A stretch of DNA of 64,000 nt from Streptomyces camponoticapitis (lineage in GTDB: Bacteria > Actinomycetota > Actinomycetes > Streptomycetales > Streptomycetaceae), in assembly GCF_014646115.1 (NCBI RefSeq), contig NZ_BMMV01000022.1, forward strand, positions 89,087-153,086, in the 5' to 3' direction. Shown in pieces: positions 43,084 through 51,235 of this stretch. The position numbers were made by a program, and so were the translations under genes. The notes beneath the pieces were generated by a model. It was not told where the DNA came from. It ran no database searches and was given only the letters and a program-made list of their open reading frames with translations. Every line of letters begins with the position of its first letter. Position 1 is the first letter of the stretch.

Positions 43084-44433
43084 ATGAGCGGCATCGAGCA
43101 GGCCAGGAAAACGGCCGAGAGCCTGGCGTACGCCACCGGCTTCGGCAACGAGCACAGCTCGGAGGCCGTCTCGGGCGCCCTGCCCGTCGGACGCAACTCG
43201 CCGCAGAGAGCCCCGCTCGGCCTGTACGCCGAGCAGTTGAGCGGCAGCGCCTTCACCGAGCCCCGCGCGCGCAACCGCCGCTCCTGGCTCTACCGGATCC
43301 GCCCGTCCGCCGCGCACCCGCCGTTCACCCGGACCGACAACGGCGCGCTGCGCGGCGCGCCGTTCACCGAGTCCGTGCCCGACCCCAACCGGCTGCGCTG
43401 GAACCCGCTGCCGGCCCCCGCGCCCGGCACGGACTTCCTGGCCGGCCTCTGGACGCTGGGCGGCAACGGCGACGCCGCGCGGCGCACCGGCATGGCCGTG
43501 CACCTCTACCACGCCAACTCCCCCATGACCGACCGGGTGTTCAGCGACTCCGACGGCGAGCTGCTGATCGTCCCCGAGCACGGCGGGCTGCTGTTCGTCA
43601 CGGAGTTCGGCCTGCTGGCCGCCCGCCCCGGTGAGGTCGCGCTGATCCCGCGCGGGGTGCGCTTCCGGGTCGAGCTGCTGGACGAGACGGCGCGCGGCTA
43701 TGTCTGCGAGAACTACGGCCGCCCCTTCGTCCTCCCCGACCTCGGCCCGATCGGCGCCAACGGCCTGGCGAACGCGCGTGATTTCCTCTGCCCGGTCGCC
43801 GCCTACGAGGACGTCGAGCGCCCGACCGAGGTGGTCAACAAGTTCTGCGGGAACCTGTGGACGGCGACGTACGACCACTCCCCGCTCGATGTCGTCGCCT
43901 GGCACGGCAACCATCTGCCGTACGTCTACGACCTGCGCCGTTTCAATGTGATCGGCACCATCAGCTACGACCACCCCGATCCGTCGATCTTCACGGTGCT
44001 GACCTCGCCGTCCGACACCCCGGGACTGGCGGGTGTCGACTTCGTGGTCTTCGCCCCGCGCTGGCTGGTCGGCGAGAACACCTTCCGGCCGCCGTACTTC
44101 CACCGCAACGTGATGAGCGAGTACATGGGCCTGATCGAGGGCGCGTACGACGCCAAGGCGGAAGGGTTCGTGCCCGGCGGCGGGTCGCTGCACAACATGA
44201 TGTCGGCGCACGGCCCCGACCGGGAGACGTTCGACCGGGCCAGCGCCGCCGAGCTGCGGCCGCGGCGGATCGACGACGGTCTCGCCTTCATGTTCGAGAC
44301 GCGCTGGCCGGTGACCGCCACCGCCCAGGCCGCGACGGCCGGACACCTTCAGACGGGTTACGACGAGGTGTGGCAGGGTCTGGAGCGCCATTTCAGGCCC
44401 ACGCCCGGAGCGGCCCCCATCGAGGGACCCTGA
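43084..44433 (+). CDS. hmgA: Homogentisate 1,2-dioxygenase
   Basis: A 449-residue non-haem iron enzyme that opens the ring of homogentisate in tyrosine and phenylalanine breakdown. Iron ligands H340, E346 (FHRNVMSEYMG) and H376 (MMSAHGPD) are conserved, and GFGNEHSSEAV is the family's N-terminal hallmark. The ATG at 43084 has a GGGAGCG site upstream. A GntR/UTRA regulator follows after 58 nt on the same strand. Other homogentisate pathway genes are not in the window. Regulation is probably through the palindrome over its promoter. Confidence 0.97.
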   Translation: MSGIEQARKTAESLAYATGFGNEHSSEAVSGALPVGRNSPQRAPLGLYAEQLSGSAFTEPRARNRRSWLYRIRPSAAHPPFTRTDNGALRGAPFTESVPDPNRLRWNPLPAPAPGTDFLAGLWTLGGNGDAARRTGMAVHLYHANSPMTDRVFSDSDGELLIVPEHGGLLFVTEFGLLAARPGEVALIPRGVRFRVELLDETARGYVCENYGRPFVLPDLGPIGANGLANARDFLCPVAAYEDVERPTEVVNKFCGNLWTATYDHSPLDVVAWHGNHLPYVYDLRRFNVIGTISYDHPDPSIFTVLTSPSDTPGLAGVDFVVFAPRWLVGENTFRPPYFHRNVMSEYMGLIEGAYDAKAEGFVPGGGSLHNMMSAHGPDRETFDRASAAELRPRRIDDGLAFMFETRWPVTATAQAATAGHLQTGYDEVWQGLERHFRPTPGAAPIEGP

Positions 44434-44491
44434 CCCCGGACCGGACCGCCCCGGACCGGTCCCGGTCCCATCCGCCCGACTCGGAGCCGCC

Positions 44492-45241
44492 GTGACCGCA
44501 TTCGCCCCCGATTCGCTGGTCCTCAACCGCAAACTGCCGCTCTGGTACCAGGTGTCGCAGTCGCTGCGCGCCTCCATACTCGGCCGGCGTCCGCAGGACC
44601 CGCTGCGCCTTCCCACGGAGGAGCAGTTGGCGGGGCACTACGGCGTCAGTGTGCTGACGATGCGTCAGGCCCTCAAGGAGCTGGAGCAGGAGGGCCTGAT
44701 CAGCCGGCACCGCAGGCGCGGCACCTTCATCGAGCCCGGCGCGCGGCGCGGTGCGCCCCGCCGGCTGCTGGGCTCCGTCGACGCGGTCGTGGCACAGCAG
44801 TCGGGCGAGCGGACGACGGTGATCGGCCACGGCCGGGAGCCGATGCCGGGCGAGCTGGCCGAGTACTTCCCCGGCGTCGAGGAGGTCGCCCTCTACCGGC
44901 GGCTGCGCCGCGACGGCGAGAGCGGTGAGCCGACCAACTGGGCGGAGAACGCGCTCCGTACGGAGATCGCGGACCGGCTCGATCCCGGCGATCTGGAGCG
45001 CTGGCCGATGACCAAGGTCCTGCGCGACGTGCTGGGGGTGCGGATCGGCCGGATCACGGACACGGTGGAGGCGACACTCGCCGACCCGGCCACGGCCGAC
45101 CTGCTCCAGGTGCCGCTGCTCAGCCCGATCCTGCACTACACGGGTGTCACGTACGACGCGGACGGCCGGGTCGTGGACGTGGCCAGGATCCGCTACCGGG
45201 GCGACCGCTTCTCCTTCTCGGTGACCATGGAGACGGACTGA
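44492..45241 (+). CDS. GntR/HutC-family regulator (UTRA domain)
   Basis: A 249-residue regulator with a GntR winged helix (about 15-80: LPTEEQLAGHYGVSVLTMRQ) and a C-terminal UTRA ligand domain. The GTG at 44492 follows a GGAGCCG site. Members bind a small effector such as a sugar phosphate or amino acid derivative. It lies directly downstream of hmgA and is a plausible regulator of it, but the 8-bp palindrome upstream of hmgA is not a typical HutC GT-x-TA-x-AC site, so this is unproven. Confidence 0.9.
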   Translation: MTAFAPDSLVLNRKLPLWYQVSQSLRASILGRRPQDPLRLPTEEQLAGHYGVSVLTMRQALKELEQEGLISRHRRRGTFIEPGARRGAPRRLLGSVDAVVAQQSGERTTVIGHGREPMPGELAEYFPGVEEVALYRRLRRDGESGEPTNWAENALRTEIADRLDPGDLERWPMTKVLRDVLGVRIGRITDTVEATLADPATADLLQVPLLSPILHYTGVTYDADGRVVDVARIRYRGDRFSFSVTMETD

Positions 45242-45350
45242 CCCGGCACTCGGCCGGGTCACGCCCCGACCGGTGGGAGGACCCGCCGTCGGACCCGGTC
45301 GGTACGCTTTCGCCGACGGCACGTACCGGACCGGGGAGGGGTGTGCCCGT

Positions 45351-46544
45351 ATGACGGCCCCGCTGCTGAGCGACCTCATGCCGTGGTCGGCGGCGCCGCT
45401 GCGTCTCGGCCGTGGCTGGATCCTGGCGCCCGACGCCGCGTCGCTCACCGCGCGCTGGGACGCGCTGATACGGGCCACGGGCGCCGAGCGTGAGGCGCTG
45501 TTCCGGCCGACCCGGTCGCGTACGCCACGGAGCGCGGTCGCCGCGCTGCCGGGGCAGCCCACCGGCACGGGGAGGTTCGCGCGGGAGTCCGGACGGTGCC
45601 CGGAGCCGTTGCGGGTGGGGCACGGGCCGTTCGACGAGCGTTATCTGATCCCCGACCACCGGTTGATCGACGCGGCCAGGCCGGAGCTGTGGCGGGTCGC
45701 CGACGAGCGTCAGCTCTTCGCCGTGGAGCAGGGATTCGTCCCCGGGGCCGAGGGTCCGGCGCTGCTGGTGAGCGCTCTGCTGCCGGACGGCCGCTCCCCC
45801 GCCGGGCGGCCCGGCCGGATCCGGCCGCTCTACCGGCGGCCGGGTGGCGTCGAACCCAATCTGACGCCCGGGCTCCTGGCGACGCTGAGCAGACGCCTCG
45901 GACACGACGTCACCCCGCGTCAGTTGCTCGACTGGGCGGTCGCGGCGGCCCGGCCCTCGGCGCGCGGCTGTGTCGTGCCGCTGACCGCCGACCCGGACCT
46001 GTGGACCACCGGCACGGAGCTCGGCACCCTGCTGACGGGCGTCCAACTGCGCGGCGCCCGGGGCGGGGAGCGCCGCCGGCTGCCCGGTGGCCGGCGCCCG
46101 TACGTACGCGCCGCGATCCCCGCCCGCCCCACGACGATCGGTTACGACTCCGAGGACGAGACGCTCCACCTGGGTGACGGCCGGATCTCACCGGTGCCGG
46201 CCGGGGCGTGGGACTTCCAGGTCGGCGGCGTACGGATGATCGAGCTCTGGTTCGAGCGCCGCGCGGAGCGGCCGGAGCCCGGCACCCTGGAGGCGATCGG
46301 CCCGCGCGCCTGGCCGCAGGAGTGGACCTCGGAGCTGCTGGAGCTGATCACCGTCCTGGCGCTGCTGGCCGGACTGCGGCCCCGGCAGCGGGAGTTGGGT
46401 GAGGCGCTGGCGGAAGGTCCGGCGATCGGAACCGACGAGTTGCGGGCCGAGGGCGTGCTGCCGGTACCGGACACGGCCCGGCGGCCCGCGTCGGTGCTCG
46501 ACCACCACGAGGAGGGGCCGGAGGGCCAGTTCGCCCTGATCTGA
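45351..46544 (+). CDS. Stand-alone type ISP restriction-modification specificity domain protein
   Basis: A 397-residue protein resembling the C-terminal specificity/coupler domain of type ISP single-polypeptide restriction enzymes (LlaBIII/LlaGI type). Segments include RPLYRRPGGVEPNLTPGLL at about 157-175, VPLTADPDLW near 210 and ISPVPAGAWDFQVGG at about 279-293. There is no helicase, nuclease or N6-adenine methyltransferase motif (no NPPY) in it, and no such gene nearby. I infer a DNA-binding or recognition protein acting alone or in trans. A GGGGAGGGG site precedes the ATG. Family assignment is by remembered similarity. Confidence 0.75.
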   Translation: MTAPLLSDLMPWSAAPLRLGRGWILAPDAASLTARWDALIRATGAEREALFRPTRSRTPRSAVAALPGQPTGTGRFARESGRCPEPLRVGHGPFDERYLIPDHRLIDAARPELWRVADERQLFAVEQGFVPGAEGPALLVSALLPDGRSPAGRPGRIRPLYRRPGGVEPNLTPGLLATLSRRLGHDVTPRQLLDWAVAAARPSARGCVVPLTADPDLWTTGTELGTLLTGVQLRGARGGERRRLPGGRRPYVRAAIPARPTTIGYDSEDETLHLGDGRISPVPAGAWDFQVGGVRMIELWFERRAERPEPGTLEAIGPRAWPQEWTSELLELITVLALLAGLRPRQRELGEALAEGPAIGTDELRAEGVLPVPDTARRPASVLDHHEEGPEGQFALI

Positions 46545-46571
46545 AGGGCGTCGACCGCTGCCGACGGCATG

Positions 46572-47285
46572 TCACTCCTGCTCGAACCCGTCGAGCACCC
46601 GGCTCAGCGCCCGGTCGAAGACCCCCTCCATGTCGATCGGACCCGAGTCCTCCATGAAGGCCGCCGCCAGCCGGGGGTACTGCCCGGAGGAGATCTGCTG
46701 GGACAGATAGGCCATACGGATCTCGTGCTCCCGCTCGGGCGGCCAGGGCAGGGTCCGGGCGCGCTCGGCGGTCTGGATCTCGTTGGCGACGTAGGTGGTG
46801 ACGATGCCGTTCACCATGGCCACCAGCTCCATCTTCCGGCCGTACGGGAGATCGAGCGGGTCCAGGCACCAGAGGCTGAATTCGAGGTACTTGATCGCGT
46901 TCGGGCCGAAACCGTAGGTCGCCGACATGAGACGTGACATCCACGGATGGCGCCGCATGATCTCCCGCGCCCGGTGGGCGAGGGCCGTCAGATCGGCCCG
47001 CCAGTCGCCGGTGGGCCGCTCGGGCAGGTCGTGCTCCTCGGCGACCAGGTCGGCCATCAGCTCGTACAGGTCCTCCTTGCGCGGCACGTAGTTGTACAGC
47101 GACATCGTGCCGCAGCCCAGCTCCCCCGCCACGCGGCGCATGGAGACGGCCTCCATGCCGTCGGCGTCCGCGATCCGTACCGCGACGGCCGCGATCTCCG
47201 CGCGTGTGTGCGACGGCCTGGGGCCACGGGCGGCGCGCTCCGGACGCGACCAGATCACTTCGGGTTCAGCAGGTCGCCCCGCCAT
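46572..47285 (-). CDS. TetR family regulator of the ABC exporter
   Basis: A 237-residue TetR protein with helix-turn-helix SMRRVAGELGCGTMSLYNYV at about 58-77 and a TetR_C tetracycline-type C-terminal domain, as often found beside drug ABC exporters. It is divergent from the ATPase gene. Two near-identical palindromes at 47327-47343 and 47369-47389 lie between the genes, so it very probably represses the exporter and itself until a drug-like ligand binds. Confidence 0.92.
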   Translation of the reverse strand: MAGRPAEPEVIWSRPERAARGPRPSHTRAEIAAVAVRIADADGMEAVSMRRVAGELGCGTMSLYNYVPRKEDLYELMADLVAEEHDLPERPTGDWRADLTALAHRAREIMRRHPWMSRLMSATYGFGPNAIKYLEFSLWCLDPLDLPYGRKMELVAMVNGIVTTYVANEIQTAERARTLPWPPEREHEIRMAYLSQQISSGQYPRLAAAFMEDSGPIDMEGVFDRALSRVLDGFEQE

Positions 47286-47326
47286 CGGTCATCACCTCGC
47301 CGGCCATTCTCCCTCAGGCATTCAGT

Positions 47327-47343
47327 TACGTACGGCGTACGTA
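47327..47343. promoter_or_regulatory. Operator site 1 for the exporter TetR
   Basis: TACGTAC-GGC-GTACGTA is a perfect 17-bp palindrome, 42 nt upstream of the TetR start and 11 nt before the ATPase start. Its core recurs at 47371. Confidence 0.72.
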
Positions 47344-47353
47344 GTGGGCTACG

Positions 47354-48388
47354 ATGAGCCGCATGGATACTACGTACACCGTACTTAGTGAAGGCCTGGA
47401 GAAGCGTTTCGGTGGGGTCCACGCCCTGCGGGGACTGGACCTCGCGGTCGCCCGAGGCACCGTCTGCGGGGTGCTGGGACCGAACGGCGCGGGGAAGACC
47501 ACCGCTGTACGCGTCCTCACCACGCTCAGCGCACCCGACGGCGGATCCGCCCGCGTCGCCGGGCACGACATCGTCAGGGAGGCGGCGGCGGTACGGCTGG
47601 CGATCGGCGTCGCCGGCCAGTACGCCTCCGTCGACGGCGAGTTGACCGGCCGGGAGAACCTCCGGCTCTTCGCGAAACTGCTCCGCCTGAGGGGAGCGGC
47701 CGGCCGGGCCCGCGCCGACGAGCTGCTGGAACGGTTCGGCCTCACCGAGGCGGCCGACCGGGCCGCCCGCACCTACTCCGGCGGCATGCGCCGCCGCCTC
47801 GACCTGGCGTCCAGCCTGCTCACCAGGCCCCAGGTGCTCTTCCTCGACGAGCCGACGACCGGCCTCGACCCAGGGAGCCGCGGCCAGATCTGGACGGCGG
47901 TACGGGAGCTGGCCGACGAGGGGACGACGGTCCTGCTGACCACGCAGTATCTGGAGGAGGCCGACCGGCTGGCCGACGACATCGTGCTGATCGACCACGG
48001 CCGGGCTGCGCACCGGGGCACTCCCGCCGAGCTGAAGTCCCTCATCGGCTCCTACGCGGAGGCGGTGCTGCCCGAGGACGCCACACAGCCGGTGTTCCTC
48101 ACCGCGGCCGGTGTGCTCGACCGGCTGACCGGCGCCGAGCCCGTGATCGACCGGGAGCACCGGACCGTGGGGGCCATGGCGACCGGCGGCACTCTCACGC
48201 TCCCCCGGATCGTCCGCGAACTCGACGCGGCCGGGGTGCCGGTGATGGACGCGAGCCTGCGCCCGCCGACACTCGACGAGGTGTTCCTGCGCCTGACCGG
48301 CGGCGCGGGGGCGACCGCGACAGCCGCCGGGACGAGCGGCCCGGCGCGACCCGTGTCCCGTACGGCCGGCGAGGAGAGAGCCGCATGA
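47354..48388 (+). CDS. ABC exporter ATPase, DrrA type
   Basis: A 344-residue ATPase with Walker A GPNGAGKT at 42-49, signature YSGGMRRRLD, Walker B LFLDEPT and the DrrA-type C-terminal extension (DEVFLRLTGG). It powers export of a drug-like compound with the permease encoded immediately downstream (4-nt overlap). The start is ATG 47354 or 47363; neither has a strong ribosome binding site. Operator site 2 overlaps the first codons, so a bound repressor would sit at the start of the coding sequence. Confidence 0.92.
   Translation: MSRMDTTYTVLSEGLEKRFGGVHALRGLDLAVARGTVCGVLGPNGAGKTTAVRVLTTLSAPDGGSARVAGHDIVREAAAVRLAIGVAGQYASVDGELTGRENLRLFAKLLRLRGAAGRARADELLERFGLTEAADRAARTYSGGMRRRLDLASSLLTRPQVLFLDEPTTGLDPGSRGQIWTAVRELADEGTTVLLTTQYLEEADRLADDIVLIDHGRAAHRGTPAELKSLIGSYAEAVLPEDATQPVFLTAAGVLDRLTGAEPVIDREHRTVGAMATGGTLTLPRIVRELDAAGVPVMDASLRPPTLDEVFLRLTGGAGATATAAGTSGPARPVSRTAGEERAA
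47369..47389. promoter_or_regulatory. Operator site 2, inside the start of the ATPase gene
   Basis: ACTACGTAC-ACC-GTACTTAGT is a 21-bp palindrome with a single mismatch, centred 44 bp (about four helical turns) from site 1. Two TetR dimers could bind on the same face. Confidence 0.68.
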
Positions 48389-49167
48389 GCACCGTCGCCT
48401 ACGACAGCACCGCCGTCCTCGGCCGCCATCTCCGGCGGATCAGACACTCCCCGGGCGTGGTGGTCCTCACCCAGACCATGCCGATCACCATGCTGCTCTT
48501 CTTCGGCTTCGTCTTCGGCAGCGCGCTCGCGACACCGGGCCAGGAGTACCGGGCCTTCCTGGTGCCGGGGCTGCTGGCGGCCACGGCGGCCGGCGGCATC
48601 ATGACCGGCATGTTCCAGTCCTCGCAGGACGTTCAGCGCGGTGTGACGGACCGGTTCCGTACGATGCCGATGAGCCGGATCGCCGTGCCGCTGGGCCAGA
48701 CCGCGGCGGATCTGCTCACCACGGCGATCGGCATGGTGCCGCTCGTACTGGTCGGACTCGCGGTGGGCTGGCGGATCGACGGCGGCGTGCCGGGCGCGCT
48801 CGGGGCCTTCGGCCTGCTGCTGCTCTTCCGCTTCGCGACCAACTGGGTCGGCGCGTATCTCGGGCTGCTCATCCGCAACGAGGAGATCGCCGGTCAACTG
48901 GGCAGCGTCACCTTCGTCCTGCCGCTGCTCTCGAACGCGTACATCCCCACCGATGGCCTGCCCGGCTGGCTCCGGGTCGTCGCCGAGTGGAACCCGATCA
49001 GCGCGGTGGCGGCGGCCGTACGCGATCTGTGCGGCAACGCGTCGCCGAGCGCCGACGCGGCCTGGCCGCTGGCCAACCCGGTGTCGAGCGCGCTGCTGTG
49101 GGGTCTGGTGATCCTGGCGGTGTTCGTGCCGCTGACCGTCCGCGCCTATACGCGCAGCGGCGAATAA
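48385..49167 (+). CDS. ABC exporter permease, DrrB type
   Basis: A 260-residue ABC2-type permease with six membrane helices, preceded by a cytoplasmic N-terminus. Sequence features of the family are GIMTGMFQSSQDVQRGVTDR (amphipathic connecting segment) and LPLLSNAYIPTDGLPGWLR. It forms a drug or lipid exporter with the ATPase upstream; the start codon overlaps that gene's stop by 4 nt. The substrate is unknown. Confidence 0.93.
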   Translation: MSTVAYDSTAVLGRHLRRIRHSPGVVVLTQTMPITMLLFFGFVFGSALATPGQEYRAFLVPGLLAATAAGGIMTGMFQSSQDVQRGVTDRFRTMPMSRIAVPLGQTAADLLTTAIGMVPLVLVGLAVGWRIDGGVPGALGAFGLLLLFRFATNWVGAYLGLLIRNEEIAGQLGSVTFVLPLLSNAYIPTDGLPGWLRVVAEWNPISAVAAAVRDLCGNASPSADAAWPLANPVSSALLWGLVILAVFVPLTVRAYTRSGE

Positions 49168-49395
49168 CCGCCCGCCCGCGCGCTGTTGCGCCGCTCCGTC
49201 CCCTGTCGCCGCCGGTTCACCTGGCCGGGTGGTGATTCGGCGGCACCTCTGGGGACGGTCCCGGCGCTCGGCGAACACACCGACGCATCGCCGCGGGCCC
49301 TGGGAGTGACGGGCGAGCGGGGTGCGGCGCTGCGTCGGGACGGCGTGATCGCCCGAGCGTGGTCCGGGGGCCGGCGACCGCCGGCCCGGCTGAGG

Positions 49396-49656
49396 TCAGC
49401 GGCGGCTGCCGAAGAGTGACCGCCGCAACCGCCTGAGCGGTGCGAACAGGGAGACACGCGCGCTCTTGCTCCTGCCGGTCCGCACCTCGTCGCGCGAGGT
49501 CAGCTCCCGCATGAGACTCGTCGCCTCGGCCGTCTCGCGCTGCGGGACGGCAGGGCCGCCGAGCACCGACAGATGACGGTCGAGCCGTGAACTGGTCGCG
49601 CTGCTCCCACATGTGATGGCAGGGACTCGCGCCCTGCTGTGCACTATCTGATCCAT
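49396..49656 (-). CDS. Small conserved basic protein, unknown function
   Basis: An 86-residue protein starting MDQIVHSRARVPAITCG, with a long Arg-rich C-terminus (FAPLRRLRRSLFGSRR). The ATG at 49656 has a GGGGAG site seven bases upstream, unlike the longer frame to 49893, which has none. It carries a single Cys, no membrane helix and no signal peptide. The sequence looks like a conserved Streptomyces small protein, but I recognise no family name. It is flanked by about 230-270 nt of non-coding DNA on both sides. Confidence 0.72.
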   Translation of the reverse strand: MDQIVHSRARVPAITCGSSATSSRLDRHLSVLGGPAVPQRETAEATSLMRELTSRDEVRTGRSKSARVSLFAPLRRLRRSLFGSRR

Positions 49657-49850
49657 GTCACTCCCCACCCGTACGAGGGCACCCGGCTCGGGCAGGTTAA
49701 CCCTATCGCCCTCATGGGACACACGTGTATCCCGCCTCAGGGATTGACAACACCCGTTGGGGGATGGCAGTTCGCCCGGTGAATCCATTGTATTCCAGGG
49801 CGAGTTGGACAATCGACCCCCGAGCGGTTCGATGAGATCGAACGTCGATT

Positions 49851-49885
49851 CCTGTCCGCCCGCCCAAGGGGGGCGGGCGGACAGG
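49851..49885. terminator. Terminator of the SGNH lipase gene, with a second nested hairpin alongside
   Basis: CCTGTCCGCCCGCCC pairs perfectly with its complement across AAGGG. It lies 40 nt past the lipase stop on the minus strand. Immediately beyond it (49811-49850) are GTTCGAT/ATCGAAC and AATCGAC/GTCGATT pairs forming another hairpin. Confidence 0.82.
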
Positions 49886-49924
49886 CTTCTCACCGGCGGT
49901 CAGTTCGTACGATCCGCGATTGGG

Positions 49925-50728
49925 TCAGACGGCCGAAGAGAAGGCCGGCAGATAACCACCCGACTGGCCCTGCGCGGTGGGGTGGTACGACTCGCCGATC
50001 GGGAAGCTGACGCTGTGCAGCCACGACGCCGACGAGCAGATCTCATGACCGGTGAAGGGTCCGGTGACGTCCGCGAAGCTGTAGCCGTGGTCGGCGGCAC
50101 GCTTGGCGAGCAGGTCGTTGAGGTGGTCCGCGGCCCCGTTGATCGCGCCGCGCTCGGTCTCGGTCATGCCCACCAGGCAGGAGCCGTTGAGCTTGTAGAA
50201 GCGGGGGTAGCCGATCACGACGACCTTGGCGGCGGGCGCCTTGGCGCTGATGGCGTTGTACACCGAGTCGAGCTGGCCGGGCAGCGTGTTCGTGACATAG
50301 CTGCGGGCCTGGTTCACGCGCGCGACGCAGCTGGCCTCGGACTGGAGGACGCAGGTGGTCATCACGTCCGCGAAGCCGGCGTCGTTGCCGCCGACGGTGA
50401 TGCTGACGAGGTCGGTCCCGGAGTTGACGGGGCCGAGCTGACCGCCGGTCACGTCACCCGTACGAGCGCCCGAGCAAGCGGTGAAGGCGAACGACGAGGG
50501 TGAGTTGGCCGCGGCCCAGAGGGACGGGTACGCCTTGCTGCTGCGCTTGCAGTCACCGCTGCCGCTGTCGTACGAACCGGACCCCAGGCCGGAGGAGTAG
50601 GAGTCACCGAGGGCGACGTAGTCGAGTGCCGCGTTCTCGGCCGCCTGGGCCTGGCCCGCGCCGGTGAAGGCGAGGACCGCGCCGAGCAGGAGCGTGGACG
50701 AGAGGGCGGCGAATCTGGACAGCTTCAT
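49925..50728 (-). CDS. Secreted SGNH-family lipase/esterase
   Basis: A 267-residue secreted esterase with a signal peptide at about 1-30 (MKLSRFAALSSTLLLG...AQA), GDSYSSG with S43 as nucleophile, the GGND block and H249 in SYHPT. It resembles the secreted lipases of S. coelicolor and S. rimosus with three disulphides (C71?, C95 and later pairs). It releases fatty acids from lipids outside the cell. The ATG at 50728 has a GGAGG site four bases upstream. A strong terminator follows. Confidence 0.95.
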   Translation of the reverse strand: MKLSRFAALSSTLLLGAVLAFTGAGQAQAAENAALDYVALGDSYSSGLGSGSYDSGSGDCKRSSKAYPSLWAAANSPSSFAFTACSGARTGDVTGGQLGPVNSGTDLVSITVGGNDAGFADVMTTCVLQSEASCVARVNQARSYVTNTLPGQLDSVYNAISAKAPAAKVVVIGYPRFYKLNGSCLVGMTETERGAINGAADHLNDLLAKRAADHGYSFADVTGPFTGHEICSSASWLHSVSFPIGESYHPTAQGQSGGYLPAFSSAV

Positions 50729-51235
50729 GGAACCTCCATTGAGCAGGATCTCTGCCTCAACGTTCGTACCAGGGACGGGACTTGACCGTAAGTGTCCATG
50801 CCAAGTCAATCTGGTGAGAACTTACTGATGGACGCGCGTATACCGAGCGAACCAACTCGAAGCGGATGCCGGGCAACGGACTGAGTCAACCGGAACACGG
50901 ATGTTCCGGGAACCACCGTCGAAGTAAGGCCAAATCGCAAATAGGCACGGTCACGTCGCAGCCCTTGCCATACAGTCGTAAGTATCAATACCTTCGGACA
51001 TCCACCCGCATCGGACCGTCATGGAGAGCGACTTCAGGGAGGGGCTCGGACGTCGCGGCGGCTCCCGGCGCGGGGCGCGGTAGGGGGGTGCCGCGCGGTG
51101 CTCGCTTTCTCGACTCACCCGGCAGGCAAGGAGTCAACGCTGTCACGTACAGGGTGAGAACCCCCCTTTCGAACCGGCACAACATCCGGACCGCCCGGGG
51201 GCGGGCGGTCCACCGGTGGAGAGGGAAAAGATCTC
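50729..51235. other. 507-nt divergent region with long leader of the glycosyltransferase operon
   Basis: It is AT-richer than its surroundings. It contains an inverted repeat CCGGAACA/TGTTCCGG (50890-50909), a possible promoter TTGCCA-18-TACCTT (50965-50994) and a GC hairpin at 51188-51211 just before the first gene. No convincing small ORF is present. Confidence 0.6.
51188..51211 (+). promoter_or_regulatory. GC hairpin in the 5' leader of the glycosyltransferase operon
   Basis: GGACCGCCCG and CGGGCGGTCC form a perfect 10-bp stem with loop GGGG. It ends 24 nt before the GTG at 51236 and just ahead of the ribosome binding site, so it could act as an attenuator or affect translation. No T-tract follows. 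Confidence 0.55.
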
